From Xanthomonas translucens pv. translucens DSM 18974 (lineage in GTDB: Bacteria; Pseudomonadota; Gammaproteobacteria; Xanthomonadales; Xanthomonadaceae), in NCBI RefSeq assembly GCF_000331775.1, contig NZ_CAPJ01000089.1:1-34751 (forward strand): DNA of 34,751 nt. The letters run 5' to 3'. The position numbers and the translations under genes are program-made. Shown here in pieces: positions 1 to 9,375 of the stretch. Under the pieces are notes generated by a model. It saw nothing but the letters and a program-made list of their open reading frames with translations. It searched no databases and was not told the DNA's origin. Every line of letters starts with the position of its first letter. The stretch's first letter is position 1.

Positions 1-1
1 C

Positions 2-1192
2 AACGCCGCCGCCGCGCACGAAGCGGAAAGCTCGATCCGGGTCAGCGTCGACAAGGTCGATGCGCTGATCAACCTGGTCGGCGAACTGGTCATCACCCAG
101 GCCATGCTCAAGCAGGTCTCCGGCGACCTCGACCCGGCCCACGCCGAACGCCTGTTCGCCGGCCTGGACCTGCTAGAACGCAACACCCGCGACCTGCAGG
201 AAGCGGTGATCGGCGTGCGCATGCTGCCGGTGGACGCGGTGTTCCGCCGCTTCCCGCGCCTGGTCCGCGACCTGTCCAGCCGCCTCGGCAAGCAGGTGCG
301 GCTGCGCACCATCGGCGAAGGCACCGAACTGGACAAGGGCCTGATCGAGAAGATCGCCGATCCGCTGGTGCACCTGGTGCGCAATTCGATCGACCACGGC
401 CTGGAAATGCCCGAAGCGCGCCGCGCCGCCGGCAAGGACGAGACCGGCACCATCACCTTGGCCGCCTCGCACCAGGGCGGGCACATCGTCATCGAAGTCA
501 GCGACGACGGCGCCGGCCTCAACCGCGAGCGCATCCTGGCCAAGGCCACCGAGCGCGGCCTGAGCGTACCGGACAATCCGACCGACGCGCAGGTGTGGGA
601 CCTGATCTTCGCCCCCGGCTTCTCCACTGCCGACGCCGTCACCGACCTGTCCGGCCGCGGCGTGGGCATGGACGTGGTCCGCCGCAACATCCAGGGCCTG
701 GGCGGCGAAGTGCAGCTGGAAAGCAACTCCGGCCGCGGCACCCGCGTGCTGATCCGGCTGCCGCTGACCCTGGCGATCCTAGACGGCATGACCGTTTCGG
801 TCGCCGGCGAAACCCTGATCCTGCCACTGGCCTACGTGCTCGAAGCGCTGCAGCCGCAGCCCGACGACATCCGCAGCATGGCCGGCGAAGGTCGCGTGTT
901 GCGGGTCCGCGGCGAATACCTGCCGATCCTGTCGCTCAGCGATTCCTACGGCTACGGCCGCACCGAGCAGGCCGAGCCGCTGGTGGTGGTGGTCGAGGCC
1001 GACGGCCAGAAGATCGCGCTGGAAGTGGACGAACTGGTCGGCCAGCAGCAGGTGGTGGTCAAGAACATCGAGAACAACTACCGACGCATCGGCGGCATCT
1101 CCGGCGCCACCATCCTCGGCGACGGCCGCGTCGCCCTGATCGTGGACATCGGCGGGCTGGTGCGTTCGCTGAAGGTGCCGCAAGCGGCCTGA
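2..1192 (+). CDS. cheA: Chemotaxis histidine kinase CheA, C-terminal part (5' truncated by window)
   Basis: The reading frame is open from base 2 to the TGA at 1190-1192, giving 396 residues; the start and the P1 phosphotransfer domain lie upstream of the window. The fragment opens inside the P3 dimerisation domain (VDALINLVGELVITQ, residues 19-33). The P4 kinase domain follows, with N box HLVRNSIDHG (about 124-133), G1 box DDGAG (about 168-172), F box FAPGFST (about 203-209) and G2 box GRGVGMDVV (about 218-226). The last 140 residues are the CheW-like P5 regulatory domain. CheA autophosphorylates on P1 and passes phosphate to CheY and CheB, and P5 docks to CheW and receptor tips. All kinase boxes are intact. 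It sits directly upstream of the receptor array on the same strand. Identity is near certain; only the paralogue number is open. Confidence 0.97.
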   Translation, partial: NAAAAHEAESSIRVSVDKVDALINLVGELVITQAMLKQVSGDLDPAHAERLFAGLDLLERNTRDLQEAVIGVRMLPVDAVFRRFPRLVRDLSSRLGKQVRLRTIGEGTELDKGLIEKIADPLVHLVRNSIDHGLEMPEARRAAGKDETGTITLAASHQGGHIVIEVSDDGAGLNRERILAKATERGLSVPDNPTDAQVWDLIFAPGFSTADAVTDLSGRGVGMDVVRRNIQGLGGEVQLESNSGRGTRVLIRLPLTLAILDGMTVSVAGETLILPLAYVLEALQPQPDDIRSMAGEGRVLRVRGEYLPILSLSDSYGYGRTEQAEPLVVVVEADGQKIALEVDELVGQQQVVVKNIENNYRRIGGISGATILGDGRVALIVDIGGLVRSLKVPQAA

Positions 1193-1213
1193 GCGCAGCG
1201 GCATACGCACCGA

Positions 1214-1237
1214 CGGCGACGCGGCGTCGCGTCGCCG
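1214..1237 (+). terminator. Post-cheA hairpin, terminator-like without T-run
   Basis: The arms CGGCGACGC (1214-1222) and GCGTCGCCG (1229-1237) are perfectly complementary around a 6-base loop, 22 bases after the cheA stop. No T-tract follows, so intrinsic termination is uncertain; it may instead stabilise the mRNA 3' end. Confidence 0.45.
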
Positions 1238-1239
1238 GC

Positions 1240-1266
1240 TAAAGAAATCGCGGACGAAGCCGTTGC
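1240..1266 (+). promoter_or_regulatory. Possible sigma-28 (FliA) promoter for MCP A
   Basis: The -35 box TAAAGAAA (1240-1247) and -10 box GCCGTTGC (1259-1266) are separated by exactly 11 bases, as at the other FliA-type sites in this window. The -10 box ends in GC rather than AA, and the MCP A start is more than 500 bases downstream, which implies a very long leader. Confidence is therefore moderate. Confidence 0.42.
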
Positions 1267-1788
1267 TTAAGGGACAAGCGGCATCCTGGACGGGCCACCG
1301 GCATCGTGACGCAAACGGGTCCGTCCAGACCAAATTGAGGTTGGCGTTCGGTTCGGTGCAATGCCGACCACGCCCAGGGCATGATGCCTACTCACGGATG
1401 CGCCTGATGCACACCGTGAAGTTCCCGAAGATCAGGTAGCCGAACACGCATTCCCGCCCGATCAGCTTTACCGGCATCGCGCGCGCAACGCACAGGCTGC
1501 AGCGGCGATGCAGCAGGCCGCATGCGCCCAGCGCATGCGCCCCGGGAATGCCGGCCGTGTTGTTGCCGCGGAGAGAACGCAGCCCTGACGCCGTCGCTGA
1601 AAGCTGAAGTTTCATCTTTCCCGACACAACGACCGCTACGCCACGGAGCACACAGGCGCCGCCCCGTCTCCATGCGGATGCCGCCTTGCGTTGCGGCGGT
1701 CATCGAATCGCTGCATGGACGCCGCAAACGCAACTGTCACCCTCACCTCAGCCGCTCCACCTGTCCCTGGTTTTACTGGAATCTCTTC

Positions 1789-4044
1789 ATGAATGCACTT
1801 CTGCAACGCTACAACGTCGGCCGCCGGCTGACGCTGGCCTTCGGTCTTTTGATCCTGCTGTCCTGCTTGCTGGTGGCCGCCGGTGTCGTCACCATCGCCA
1901 AAGCACGCGGCCAGATCGACGGCATCGTCAACGTCAACATGGAAAAGATCCGGCTATGGAGCGAGATGCTGGATGCCAACAGCAGCATCTCGATCGCGTT
2001 GCGCGACCTGTCCATGGCCAAGGATGCCGACGACATGGCCACGGCCAAAGAGACCATCGATAGCCAGCGCCTGCGCTACAACAGCAACCGCGATGTGATA
2101 TTCGCCACCCCCACCGATGCGCAGGGCATGAAGAACCGCGCAATGGTGAACAAGCAGCGGGACATCGCCCGCACCTCCAACGATGCGATCATCGCCAAGG
2201 CCATGACAGGCCGCCAGGCCGAGGCGCAAGCGATGCTGATGGGGCCTGGTGGCGCAGCGATGAACGCCTGGCAAAAAGCGATCCGCGACTGCGTTTCCAG
2301 CCAGCGCAAGAGGGCCACCCTCGCCTACACCTCGGCAACCCAGGCAATGGTCAACGGACGCAATGCGCTGATCGCCGGAGGCGTCGGCGTGCTGTTGGTC
2401 AGCAGCCTGCTGGCCTGGGCGATCACCCGCAGCCTGACCCAGCCGCTGGAGCGCGCCACCCGCGCCGCCGAGGCGATCGCCAACGGCCGCCTGGACAACG
2501 ACGTCGGCACCCAGGGGCACGACGAACCGGCCCGCCTGTTGCACGCAATGCAAGGCATGCAGGCGCAGTTGCAACGTTTTTCCAGCGAAACCACGCTGAT
2601 GATCGAACTGCACGCCGACAAGGACATGAGCCATCGCATGCCGCTGGATTTCCCCGGCGTCTACGGCGACCTGAGCAAGGGCATCAACACCATGATGTTC
2701 GAGCACCTGGACGCCTTCGTCGATGCGATCGCGGTGCTCAACGAATACGCCAACGGCGACCTGCGCCGCGACGCGCGGCGCCTGCCGGGTAGCCGCGCGG
2801 TGCTGCACCAATCGATGGACGCGGCCAAGGCCAGCCTGCTGGCGATCAACGCCGAGATCAAGCGTCTGGCCGCCTCAGCCGCCGCCGGCGACTTCAGCGT
2901 GCGCGGCGATGCAGCGCAGTTCCAGCACGATTTCCGCCTGATGGTGCAGGACCTCAACGCCATGATGGAGGCAAGCGACAACAGCCTGGGCAAGCTGTCG
3001 GAGCTGTTGCGTTCCATCGCCGAAGGCGACCTGACCGCGCGCATGCACGGCGAGTTCAACGGCGTGTTCGCCACGATGCGCGACGACGCAAACACCACGG
3101 TCGCGCAACTGACCGGGATCGTCGGCGGCATCCAGACCGCCGCGCTCAGCATCAATGCCGCCGCCAGCGAAATCGCCACCGGCAACGACGACCTGTCGCG
3201 CCGCACCGAGCAGCAGGCCGCCAGCCTCGAAGAAACCGCCGCGTCGATGGAAGAGCTGACCTCCACGGTCAAGCAGAATGCCGAGCATGCGCGCCAAGCC
3301 AACCAGCTCGCGGTCGGTGCGGCCTCGGTCGCCTCGCAAGGCGGCGACGTGGTCAGCCAGGTGGTCACCACGATGAGCGGCATCGAGATCTCGTCGAAGA
3401 AGATCGCCGACATCATCAGCGTCATCGACGGCATCGCCTTCCAGACCAACATCCTTGCGCTGAATGCGGCGGTGGAGGCGGCGCGCGCCGGCGAACAGGG
3501 CCGCGGTTTCGCCGTGGTCGCCAGCGAGGTGCGCACCCTCGCGCAGCGTTCGGCCGGCGCGGCCAAGGAGATCAAGGGCCTGATAGACGAGTCGGTGACC
3601 CGCGTCGCCGAAGGCTCGGCGCTGGTCGGCAAGGCCGGGCAGACCATGACCGAGATCGTGTCCTCGGTGCAGCGCGTCACCGACATCATGGGCGAGATCT
3701 CCGCTGCGTCGCAGGAGCAGTACGCCGGCATCGAGCAGGTCAACCAGACCGTCACCCAGATGGACGAAGCCACCCAGCAGAACGCCGCGCTGGTCGAGGA
3801 AGCCACTGCCGCGGCGCGCGCGATGGAAGACCAGGCTGGGCAGCTCAGCGCGGCCGTCGCGATATTCAGACTCGACGACCACCTGCAGGGCACGGCGGTA
3901 CCGAGCCGGACAGCGGCCGCGGTGAAGGCGCTACCGAAGCGGCCTGCGCCGGCGAGCGGCATGCGCACGCCAGCCGTTCGCGCGATTCACGGCAATCGCA
4001 CCGCCGCCCACCCTGCGACCAACACGGATTGGCAAACGTTCTGA
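1789..4044 (+). CDS. Methyl-accepting chemotaxis protein A (Tsr-like, four-helix sensor)
   Basis: A 751-residue inner-membrane receptor. The start at 1789 is chosen because it begins [14 protein letters not shown] directly before TM1, exactly like B and F; the frame extends 89 codons upstream without receptor sequence. TM1 is about 15-36, a helical periplasmic sensor 37-190, TM2 193-213 and HAMP 214-265. Then come HAMP-like linker units with GDLRRDA (323-329), GDFSVRGD (367-374) and [11 protein letters not shown] (413-423). The methylation/signalling domain is about 465-690, with the hairpin tip [20 protein letters not shown] near 551-570, nearly as in E. coli Tsr. The C-terminus TDWQTF carries the xWxxF tether for CheR/CheB. 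The ligand is unknown; the sensor is diverged from those of B and F. Its 3' end is duplicated in E. Confidence 0.93.
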   Translation: MNALLQRYNVGRRLTLAFGLLILLSCLLVAAGVVTIAKARGQIDGIVNVNMEKIRLWSEMLDANSSISIALRDLSMAKDADDMATAKETIDSQRLRYNSNRDVIFATPTDAQGMKNRAMVNKQRDIARTSNDAIIAKAMTGRQAEAQAMLMGPGGAAMNAWQKAIRDCVSSQRKRATLAYTSATQAMVNGRNALIAGGVGVLLVSSLLAWAITRSLTQPLERATRAAEAIANGRLDNDVGTQGHDEPARLLHAMQGMQAQLQRFSSETTLMIELHADKDMSHRMPLDFPGVYGDLSKGINTMMFEHLDAFVDAIAVLNEYANGDLRRDARRLPGSRAVLHQSMDAAKASLLAINAEIKRLAASAAAGDFSVRGDAAQFQHDFRLMVQDLNAMMEASDNSLGKLSELLRSIAEGDLTARMHGEFNGVFATMRDDANTTVAQLTGIVGGIQTAALSINAAASEIATGNDDLSRRTEQQAASLEETAASMEELTSTVKQNAEHARQANQLAVGAASVASQGGDVVSQVVTTMSGIEISSKKIADIISVIDGIAFQTNILALNAAVEAARAGEQGRGFAVVASEVRTLAQRSAGAAKEIKGLIDESVTRVAEGSALVGKAGQTMTEIVSSVQRVTDIMGEISAASQEQYAGIEQVNQTVTQMDEATQQNAALVEEATAAARAMEDQAGQLSAAVAIFRLDDHLQGTAVPSRTAAAVKALPKRPAPASGMRTPAVRAIHGNRTAAHPATNTDWQTF

Positions 4045-4048
4045 TGGA

Positions 4049-4078
4049 GTGCCAGCCGGGCGGTTCGCCTGGCTGCAC
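4049..4078 (+). terminator. Hairpin after MCP A
   Basis: Just after the MCP A stop, GTGC-(C)-AGCCGGGC pairs with GCCTGGCT-GCAC, with one bulged base, one G-T pair and a 5-base loop. No T-run follows. The corresponding hairpin after MCP E (15521-15558) is retained although its bases differ, which suggests it is functional. Confidence 0.5.
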
Positions 4079-4319
4079 GCTCGCCACCAGCGTCGCATGA
4101 ACGCCGACGCATCATCGCAAGCCTGCAGCGCGTAGGGAACGCACTCGTCCAAGGTCGGGAGTCGCCCTACACCCAAGGTCCCATACGCCAACCCAGCCTC
4201 CGTGCCGCTATCGCATTCAGGCGACGGCACAACAGTTGCAACACAGCTGGACAGAAACGCAGACACACAATGCAACAGTCGAATTCTTTCTCCATTTGTT
4301 TACCGCCAAGTCTCGCCGC

Positions 4320-4348
4320 TACAGACATTTCTTCGGCAATGCCGCTCT
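4320..4348 (+). promoter_or_regulatory. Degenerate sigma-28-like site before MCP B
   Basis: TACAGACA (4320-4327) and GCCGCTCT (4341-4348) are separated by 13 bases instead of the usual 11. It is the counterpart of the better site before MCP F (15796-15824). Weak on its own; reported because the paired spacers preserve it. Confidence 0.25.
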
Positions 4349-4406
4349 GCAGTGACGTTGCCCACCGAACCGTTACAGCAACCTTTGGTAATCAAAGAGG
4401 TCCACC

Positions 4407-6572
4407 ATGAATTCGTTCCTGCAACGCTACAACGTCGGCCGCCGTCTCGGTGGCGCTTTCGGCCTGCTGATCCTGCTCTCCTGCCTACTGGTGGCGGCAG
4501 GGCTGCTGTCCATGTCGCGTGCCCGCGAGGAGCTCGACAACATCGTCAAAGTCAACGTCGAGAAGGCCCGGATCGGCAACGGCATGCTCGATGCCAACAC
4601 CAACATCCTGGTCGCGCTGGGCACCCTGTCCATGATCACCAGCAAGGAACTCAACCAGCAGGCGCTGGCCGAGATCAAGACGCAGCGCCAGCGCTATGCG
4701 GACTTGCGCAAGCAACTGGAGGCATTCCCCGCCGACGAGGAAGGCAAGGCGCTTCGTGCCGGGATCGACGCCGCACGCGCCATCGCCCGCACCATGAACG
4801 ACGAAGTGATCGCGCTTGCCACCTCCGGCCGCAATGCCGAAGCGCAAACCGCGCTGAGCGAGCGCTCGCGCCCCGCCACCCTCGCCTGGATCGCGAAGAT
4901 CCGTGACAACGTGGACCTGCAGGACCAGCAATTGCAGACGGCCTATGCGCAGGCGACACAGGCAATGGCCCAAGGCCGCAACATGCTGATCGTCGGCGGC
5001 GTGATAGTGCTGATCGTCAGCAGCCTGCTGGCCTGGGCGATCACTCGCAGTCTGACCCAGCCGCTGAATCGTGCCACCCGTGCCGCCGAAGCCATCGCCG
5101 ACGGGCGCCTGGACAACGATGTGCAGACCCAGGCACGCGACGAACCCGGCCGCCTGCTCAACGCGATGGACAAGATGCAGACGCAGCTGCAGCGCTTCTC
5201 CAGCGAGACCGCGCAGATGATCGAACTGCATGCGGACAAGGACATGAGCCACCGCATGCCGCTGGACTTCCCCGGCGTGTACGGCGACCTGAGCAAAGGC
5301 ATCAACACCATGATGTTCGAGCACCTGGACGCCATCGTCGATGCGATCGCGGTGCTCAACGAATACGCCAACGGCGACCTGCGCCGCGATGCACGGCGCC
5401 TGCCCGGCAGCCGCGCGGTGCTGCACCAATCGATGGACGCGGCCAAGACCAGCCTGCTGGCGATCAACACCGAGATCAAGCGCCTGGCCGCCGCGGCTGC
5501 CGCCGGCGACTTCAGTGCGCGCGGCGATGCGGAGAACTTCCAGCACGATTTCCAGGCGATGGTGCAAGGCCTCAACGCGATGATGGAAGTCAGCGACCGC
5601 AACCTCGGCAAGCTCTCGGCGCTGCTTCAATCGATCGCCGCCGGCGACCTGACCGCGCGCATGCACGGCGAGTTCCATGGCGTGTTCGCCCGGATGCGCG
5701 ACGACGCCAACGCCACCGCCGACCAGTTGACCGGCATCGTCGGCGGCATTCAGACCGCCGCACTCAGCATCAATTCCGCGGCCAGCGAGATCGCCACCGG
5801 CAACGACGACCTGTCGCGGCGTACCGAGCAGCAGGCCGCCAGCCTGGAAGAAACCGCCGCCTCGATGGAAGAACTGACCTCCACGGTCAAGCAGAACGCC
5901 GAGCATGCACGCCAGGCCAACCAGCTCGCGGTCGGCGCCGCCTCGGTCGCCTCGCAGGGTGGCGATGTGGTCAGCCAGGTGGTGAGCACGATGAGCGGCA
6001 TCGAAACCTCCTCGAGGAAGATCGCCGACATCATCTCGGTGATCGACGGCATCGCCTTCCAGACCAATATCCTGGCCTTGAACGCCGCGGTGGAAGCGGC
6101 GCGTGCCGGCGAACAGGGCCGCGGCTTTGCGGTGGTCGCCAGCGAGGTGCGTACCCTCGCCCAGCGCTCGGCCGGTGCGGCCAAGGAGATCAAGAGCCTG
6201 ATCGACGACTCGGTCACCCGTGTCGCCGAAGGGTCGACACTGGTGCGCCAGGCTGGCCAGACCATGACCGAGATCATGTCCTCTGTGCAGCGCGTCACCG
6301 ACATCATGGGAGAGATCTCCGCCGCCTCGCAGGAGCAGTACGCCGGCATCGAGCAGGTCAACCAAACCGTCACCCAGATGGACGAAGCCACCCAGCAGAA
6401 CGCGGCGCTGGTGGAGGAAGCCACCGCCGCGGCGCGCGCGATGGAGGAGCAGGCCGGCCAGCTCACCGCAGCGGTGGCGGTGTTCAAGATCGAGGCCGCC
6501 AAGGCCGCACCGACAAAACGGGCACCGGTGCGCAGCCTGTCGGCACAACCGGCGCAGTTGCGTCAGGCATAG
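4407..6572 (+). CDS. Methyl-accepting chemotaxis protein B (paralogue of F, no tether pentapeptide)
   Basis: A 721-residue receptor. The start at 4407 follows a good Shine-Dalgarno (AAAGAGGT). TM1 is about 15-36, a helical sensor about 37-190, TM2 about 193-213, and HAMP with GRLDNDV near 233-239. The linker type is that of A and F ([14 protein letters not shown], then [15 protein letters not shown] and [11 protein letters not shown] units), and the Tsr-like signalling domain is intact. The sensor closely matches F (shared [15 protein letters not shown] and [18 protein letters not shown]). The C-terminus is [14 protein letters not shown] and lacks xWxxF, and no such motif appears just past the stop. 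B would thus depend on neighbouring receptors for efficient methylation, as low-abundance receptors do in enterics; that is inference. Ligand unknown. Confidence 0.93.
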   Translation: MNSFLQRYNVGRRLGGAFGLLILLSCLLVAAGLLSMSRAREELDNIVKVNVEKARIGNGMLDANTNILVALGTLSMITSKELNQQALAEIKTQRQRYADLRKQLEAFPADEEGKALRAGIDAARAIARTMNDEVIALATSGRNAEAQTALSERSRPATLAWIAKIRDNVDLQDQQLQTAYAQATQAMAQGRNMLIVGGVIVLIVSSLLAWAITRSLTQPLNRATRAAEAIADGRLDNDVQTQARDEPGRLLNAMDKMQTQLQRFSSETAQMIELHADKDMSHRMPLDFPGVYGDLSKGINTMMFEHLDAIVDAIAVLNEYANGDLRRDARRLPGSRAVLHQSMDAAKTSLLAINTEIKRLAAAAAAGDFSARGDAENFQHDFQAMVQGLNAMMEVSDRNLGKLSALLQSIAAGDLTARMHGEFHGVFARMRDDANATADQLTGIVGGIQTAALSINSAASEIATGNDDLSRRTEQQAASLEETAASMEELTSTVKQNAEHARQANQLAVGAASVASQGGDVVSQVVSTMSGIETSSRKIADIISVIDGIAFQTNILALNAAVEAARAGEQGRGFAVVASEVRTLAQRSAGAAKEIKSLIDDSVTRVAEGSTLVRQAGQTMTEIMSSVQRVTDIMGEISAASQEQYAGIEQVNQTVTQMDEATQQNAALVEEATAAARAMEEQAGQLTAAVAVFKIEAAKAAPTKRAPVRSLSAQPAQLRQA

Positions 6573-6652
6573 ACGCAATGACATAGGCCACACAGCGATG
6601 GCGGCGGCCAGGAATGCCGCCACCGCCTGACCCAGCGCAGAGCGACACCCCG

Positions 6653-6677
6653 TCGGCCGCGGAATCTCCGCGGCCGA
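6653..6677 (+). terminator. Hairpin terminator after MCP B
   Basis: Perfect 11-bp arms (TCGGCCGCGGA and TCCGCGGCCGA) around a 3-base loop, followed by TTCTCGTTCT, a partial T-tract. The stem closely resembles the one after MCP C (9205-9231). A probable intrinsic terminator. Confidence 0.65.
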
Positions 6678-6857
6678 TTCTCGTTCTGGGACGCAGTGCC
6701 AATTGTGGCCGGCCGTGATACGTCGCACCTGTCTGCCGTGGCAAAGACCACAACCGCATCGCGTGGCGTGTCCTAAATCCAACAAATCAAAGGCATCGCA
6801 CAGGAAAAAAGCTAATAACGATTGACCAAGACTATCTATTGCGGTCCAGCAATCGAT

Positions 6858-6884
6858 TGAACTTGGGCATGAACCGGCCGTTAC
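6858..6884 (+). promoter_or_regulatory. Sigma-28 (FliA) promoter for MCP C
   Basis: -35 TGAACTTG (6858-6865), exactly 11 bases, -10 GCCGTTAC (6877-6884), with the MCP C start at 6955. The -10 box matches the GCCG-T-A pattern seen across the island; the -35 box is a moderate match. Confidence 0.6.
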
Positions 6885-6954
6885 AGAGGACGTGGATGCG
6901 GCGATCGGCATCCTCCCCCTGCCGTTCTTTCATCCTCAACTTCGGGATCCATCG

Positions 6955-9168
6955 ATGAAGACCAAGAATCTGCCCATTTCGGCACAACTCGCCATCGGCT
7001 TCGGTGCCGTCGTGCTGGTGCTGCTCATCGTTGGCGCGATCAGCCTGCGCAGCCAGTTCCAGCTCAACGACGCCATGGCCATCAACGAGCACACCTTCAA
7101 TGTGCTCGCGACCGGCGAACTGATGCAGGCCAATGCACTGAACGTGGAAACCGGAACCCGCGGCTACCTGCTGACGGGCGACAAGGCGCATCTGCAGCCG
7201 TTCGTGTTCGGCCAGGCCGGCTTCGAAAAGAGCTACGCCGAGGCCAAGCGCCTGACCGCGGACAATCCGCGGCAGCAGGCGCGCCTGGTGCAGCTGGACG
7301 CCAAGTACCAGGAGCTGCTGCAGGTCGAAAAGCAGATCATCGCGCTGCGCGCAGGCGCCAACGGCCAGAACCAGGTGTTGTCCGCGTTCGCCGAAGGCCG
7401 CGACCGCAAGGCCATGGGCACGATCCGCTCGCTGCTGAGCGCCTTCGCCGACGAGGAAAGCGGCTTGCTGGTCAAGCGCAGCGAGCAGTTGGAGGTGGTG
7501 CGCGCGCAAGGCAAGTGGTCGGTGCTGCTGGGCAGCCTGGTGGCGATCCTGGTCGCAGTGGGCATGGGCATCCTGATCCGGCAGCAGTTGCTCAAGCGCA
7601 TGGGCCTGGCGATCGGTGTCGCCGATGCCATCGCCTCGGGCAAGCTGGACAACGCCATCGACACCCAGTCGCGCGATGAGACCGGTCGCTTGCTGGCCAG
7701 CATGGGCATCATGCAGACCCAGTTGCGCGCGGTGCTGGCGGCGCAGGCGGAAATGGCACAGCACCACGACGCCGGCCAGATCAGCTACCGCATGGACGAA
7801 AGTACTTTCCCAGGCGACTACGGCAAGATGGTTCGCGACGCCAACCAGCTGGTGGCCACCCATATCGCAGTCAAGATGCAAACCGTGCACCTGATCGAGC
7901 GCTACGCGATCGGCGACTTTTCCGAGGATATGCCGCAGCTGCCCGGCGAAAAGGCCACCATCACCAAGGCCATGAACGCAGTGAAGCAGAACCTGACCGC
8001 GATCAGCGGCGAGATCGGTCGGCTCACCGCCGCCGCGGCCGCCGGCGACTTCAGCGTGCGCGGTGATGCGCAGCGCTTCCAGTACGATTTCCGCGCCATG
8101 GTCGATAGCCTAAACCAGCTGATGGCCACCGCCGACGGCAACCTGCAATCCTTGTCCACGATGCTGCAGGCCATCGCCGCCGGCGATCTGACCGAGCGCA
8201 TGCACGGCGAGTTCAACGGCGTGTTCGCCCGGATGCGCGACGATGCCAACGCGACCGCCGAACAGCTGTCCACCATCGTCGGCGGCATCCAGAGCGCGGC
8301 GATCAGCATCAACGCCGCCGCCAGCGAAATCGCCGCCGGCAACGACGACCTGTCGCGCCGCACCGAACAGCAGGCCGCGAGCCTGGAAGAAACCGCCGCC
8401 TCGATGGAGGAATTGACTTCCACCGTGAAGCAAAACGCCGAGCACGCACGCCAGGCCAACCAGCTCGCGGTGGGCGCCGCCTCGGTGGCTTCGCAGGGCG
8501 GCGACGTGGTCGGCCAGGTGGTGGCCACGATGAGCGGCATCGAGGCGTCCTCGAAGAGGATCGCAGACATCATCTCGGTCATCGACGGCATCGCCTTCCA
8601 GACCAACATCTTGGCGCTCAACGCCGCGGTGGAAGCGGCGCGTGCCGGCGAACAGGGCCGCGGTTTCGCCGTGGTCGCCAGCGAGGTGCGTACCCTCGCC
8701 CAACGCTCGGCCGGTGCGGCCAAGGAAATCAAGGGGCTGATCGACACCTCGGTCAGCCAGGTGGCCGACGGCTCGGTGCTGGTGCGCAAGGCCGGGCAGA
8801 CCATGAGCGAGATCGTGTCCTCGGTGCAGCGCGTCACCGACATCATGGGCGAGATTTCCGCCGCCTCGCAGGAACAATACGCCGGTATCGAGCAGGTCAA
8901 CCAGACCGTCAACCAGATGGACGAGACCACCCAGCAGAACGCCGCGCTGGTCGAAGAAGCCAGCGCCGCCGCACGTTCGATGGAAGAGCAGGCCGGCCAG
9001 CTCACCGGGGCCGTGGCGGTATTCAAGATCGAGACCACCGACACCGCCGTGGCGGCGACCAGGCCGGTGCCGCGCCCGCTGCCGGCAACGCGTGCGCCAG
9101 TGCGCCAGGCAGCGCGGCCGAAGGCGCTGGCCATGGCCGAAACGGCAACCGAGTGGAAGGAATTCTGA
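6955..9168 (+). CDS. Methyl-accepting chemotaxis protein C (CHASE3 sensor)
   Basis: A 737-residue receptor. The start at 6955 ([17 protein letters not shown]) is the one directly before TM1 and matches the start of paralogue G; an upstream in-frame ATG at 6892 would add 21 unrelated residues. TM1 is about 10-31. The periplasmic CHASE3-type domain is about 35-187, marked by [12 protein letters not shown] near 65-76. TM2 is about 188-208, then HAMP. The linker has the second island type ([17 protein letters not shown], then [16 protein letters not shown] and [11 protein letters not shown]). The Tsr-like signalling domain is complete and the C-terminus is TEWKEF, a CheR/CheB tether. CHASE3 domains occur in many bacterial sensors but ligands are mostly unknown. 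A hairpin terminator follows. Confidence 0.93.
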   Translation: MKTKNLPISAQLAIGFGAVVLVLLIVGAISLRSQFQLNDAMAINEHTFNVLATGELMQANALNVETGTRGYLLTGDKAHLQPFVFGQAGFEKSYAEAKRLTADNPRQQARLVQLDAKYQELLQVEKQIIALRAGANGQNQVLSAFAEGRDRKAMGTIRSLLSAFADEESGLLVKRSEQLEVVRAQGKWSVLLGSLVAILVAVGMGILIRQQLLKRMGLAIGVADAIASGKLDNAIDTQSRDETGRLLASMGIMQTQLRAVLAAQAEMAQHHDAGQISYRMDESTFPGDYGKMVRDANQLVATHIAVKMQTVHLIERYAIGDFSEDMPQLPGEKATITKAMNAVKQNLTAISGEIGRLTAAAAAGDFSVRGDAQRFQYDFRAMVDSLNQLMATADGNLQSLSTMLQAIAAGDLTERMHGEFNGVFARMRDDANATAEQLSTIVGGIQSAAISINAAASEIAAGNDDLSRRTEQQAASLEETAASMEELTSTVKQNAEHARQANQLAVGAASVASQGGDVVGQVVATMSGIEASSKRIADIISVIDGIAFQTNILALNAAVEAARAGEQGRGFAVVASEVRTLAQRSAGAAKEIKGLIDTSVSQVADGSVLVRKAGQTMSEIVSSVQRVTDIMGEISAASQEQYAGIEQVNQTVNQMDETTQQNAALVEEASAAARSMEEQAGQLTGAVAVFKIETTDTAVAATRPVPRPLPATRAPVRQAARPKALAMAETATEWKEF

Positions 9169-9204
9169 GTCCGGCGGCAGCGTCCGGCGCAGCATGAGGT
9201 TCCG

Positions 9205-9240
9205 ATCGGCCGCAGCCTCGCTGCGGCCGATTCAATTTTT
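9205..9240 (+). terminator. Intrinsic terminator after MCP C
   Basis: Perfect 11-bp arms ATCGGCCGCAG (9205-9215) and CTGCGGCCGAT (9221-9231), a 5-base loop, then TCAATTTTT. This is a good rho-independent terminator. Its T-tract doubles as the -35 box of the next promoter. Confidence 0.85.
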
Positions 9241-9258
9241 GAGATGCAATGCCGATAA
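9232..9258 (+). promoter_or_regulatory. Sigma-28 (FliA) promoter for MCP D
   Basis: -35 TCAATTTT (9232-9239), 11-base spacer, and a consensus -10 GCCGATAA (9251-9258). It is embedded in the tail of the MCP C terminator and lies 117 bases before the MCP D start. Confidence 0.78.
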
Positions 9259-9375
9259 GGAGTCAGACGCAGCATCTTCACGAAACCGTCACGCCCGGCA
9301 CTCGATGCCCTCTTGCAACGCCGGCGAACGGATGGGAATGCGCGTCCCCTCCACTTCTGCCAGCCGACCAACGCC

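Larger units (their letters stand above)
1193..1788. other. Intergenic region cheA to MCP A with hairpins; no gene seen
   Basis: This 596-base gap has no convincing gene. A perfect 9-bp hairpin (1214-1237, loop 6) follows the cheA stop without a T-run. A FliA-like promoter lies at 1240-1266. An imperfect inverted repeat pairs 1286-1293 with 1321-1328, and a perfect 8-bp hairpin lies at 1520-1538 (GCATGCGC arms, loop of 3). Open frames on both strands here show no recognisable domain. Confidence 0.6.
3859..4406 (+). repeat. Duplicated block, copy 1: MCP A 3' end plus A-B spacer
   Basis: This stretch, running on into MCP B, is a diverged copy of 15335-15880, running on into MCP F. It covers the last 62 codons of A (shared tail residues such as [19 protein letters not shown] and TDWQ) and the whole 362-base spacer. 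Shared spacer features are the post-stop hairpin, the run 'cgcgtagggaacgcac' and the Shine-Dalgarno AAAGAGGT. The tail and spacer are not shared with the other receptors, so this is one segmental duplication, not general MCP similarity. Confidence 0.85.
6573..6954. other. Intergenic region MCP B to MCP C; no gene seen
   Basis: This 382-base gap contains a perfect 11-bp hairpin (6653-6677), then an AT-richer stretch (about 6770-6850), then a FliA-type promoter (6858-6884). Open frames here show no recognisable protein; the frame from 6892 is the in-frame extension of MCP C. Confidence 0.6.

Noticed and set aside
1388..1651. Antisense 87-codon open frame between cheA and MCP A
   Set aside because: No recognisable domain, no clear ribosome-binding site and no family resemblance; kept only as a question about the long gap.
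1522..1788. Upstream extension of MCP A by 89 codons
   Set aside because: The extension is Arg/His/Pro-rich and unrelated to receptors; paralogues B and F begin at the position equivalent to 1789.
4328..4406. Sigma-54 promoter before MCP B
   Set aside because: No GG-N10-GC pair with flanking TTGGCA and TTGC was found near the start; the same holds in front of the other receptors.
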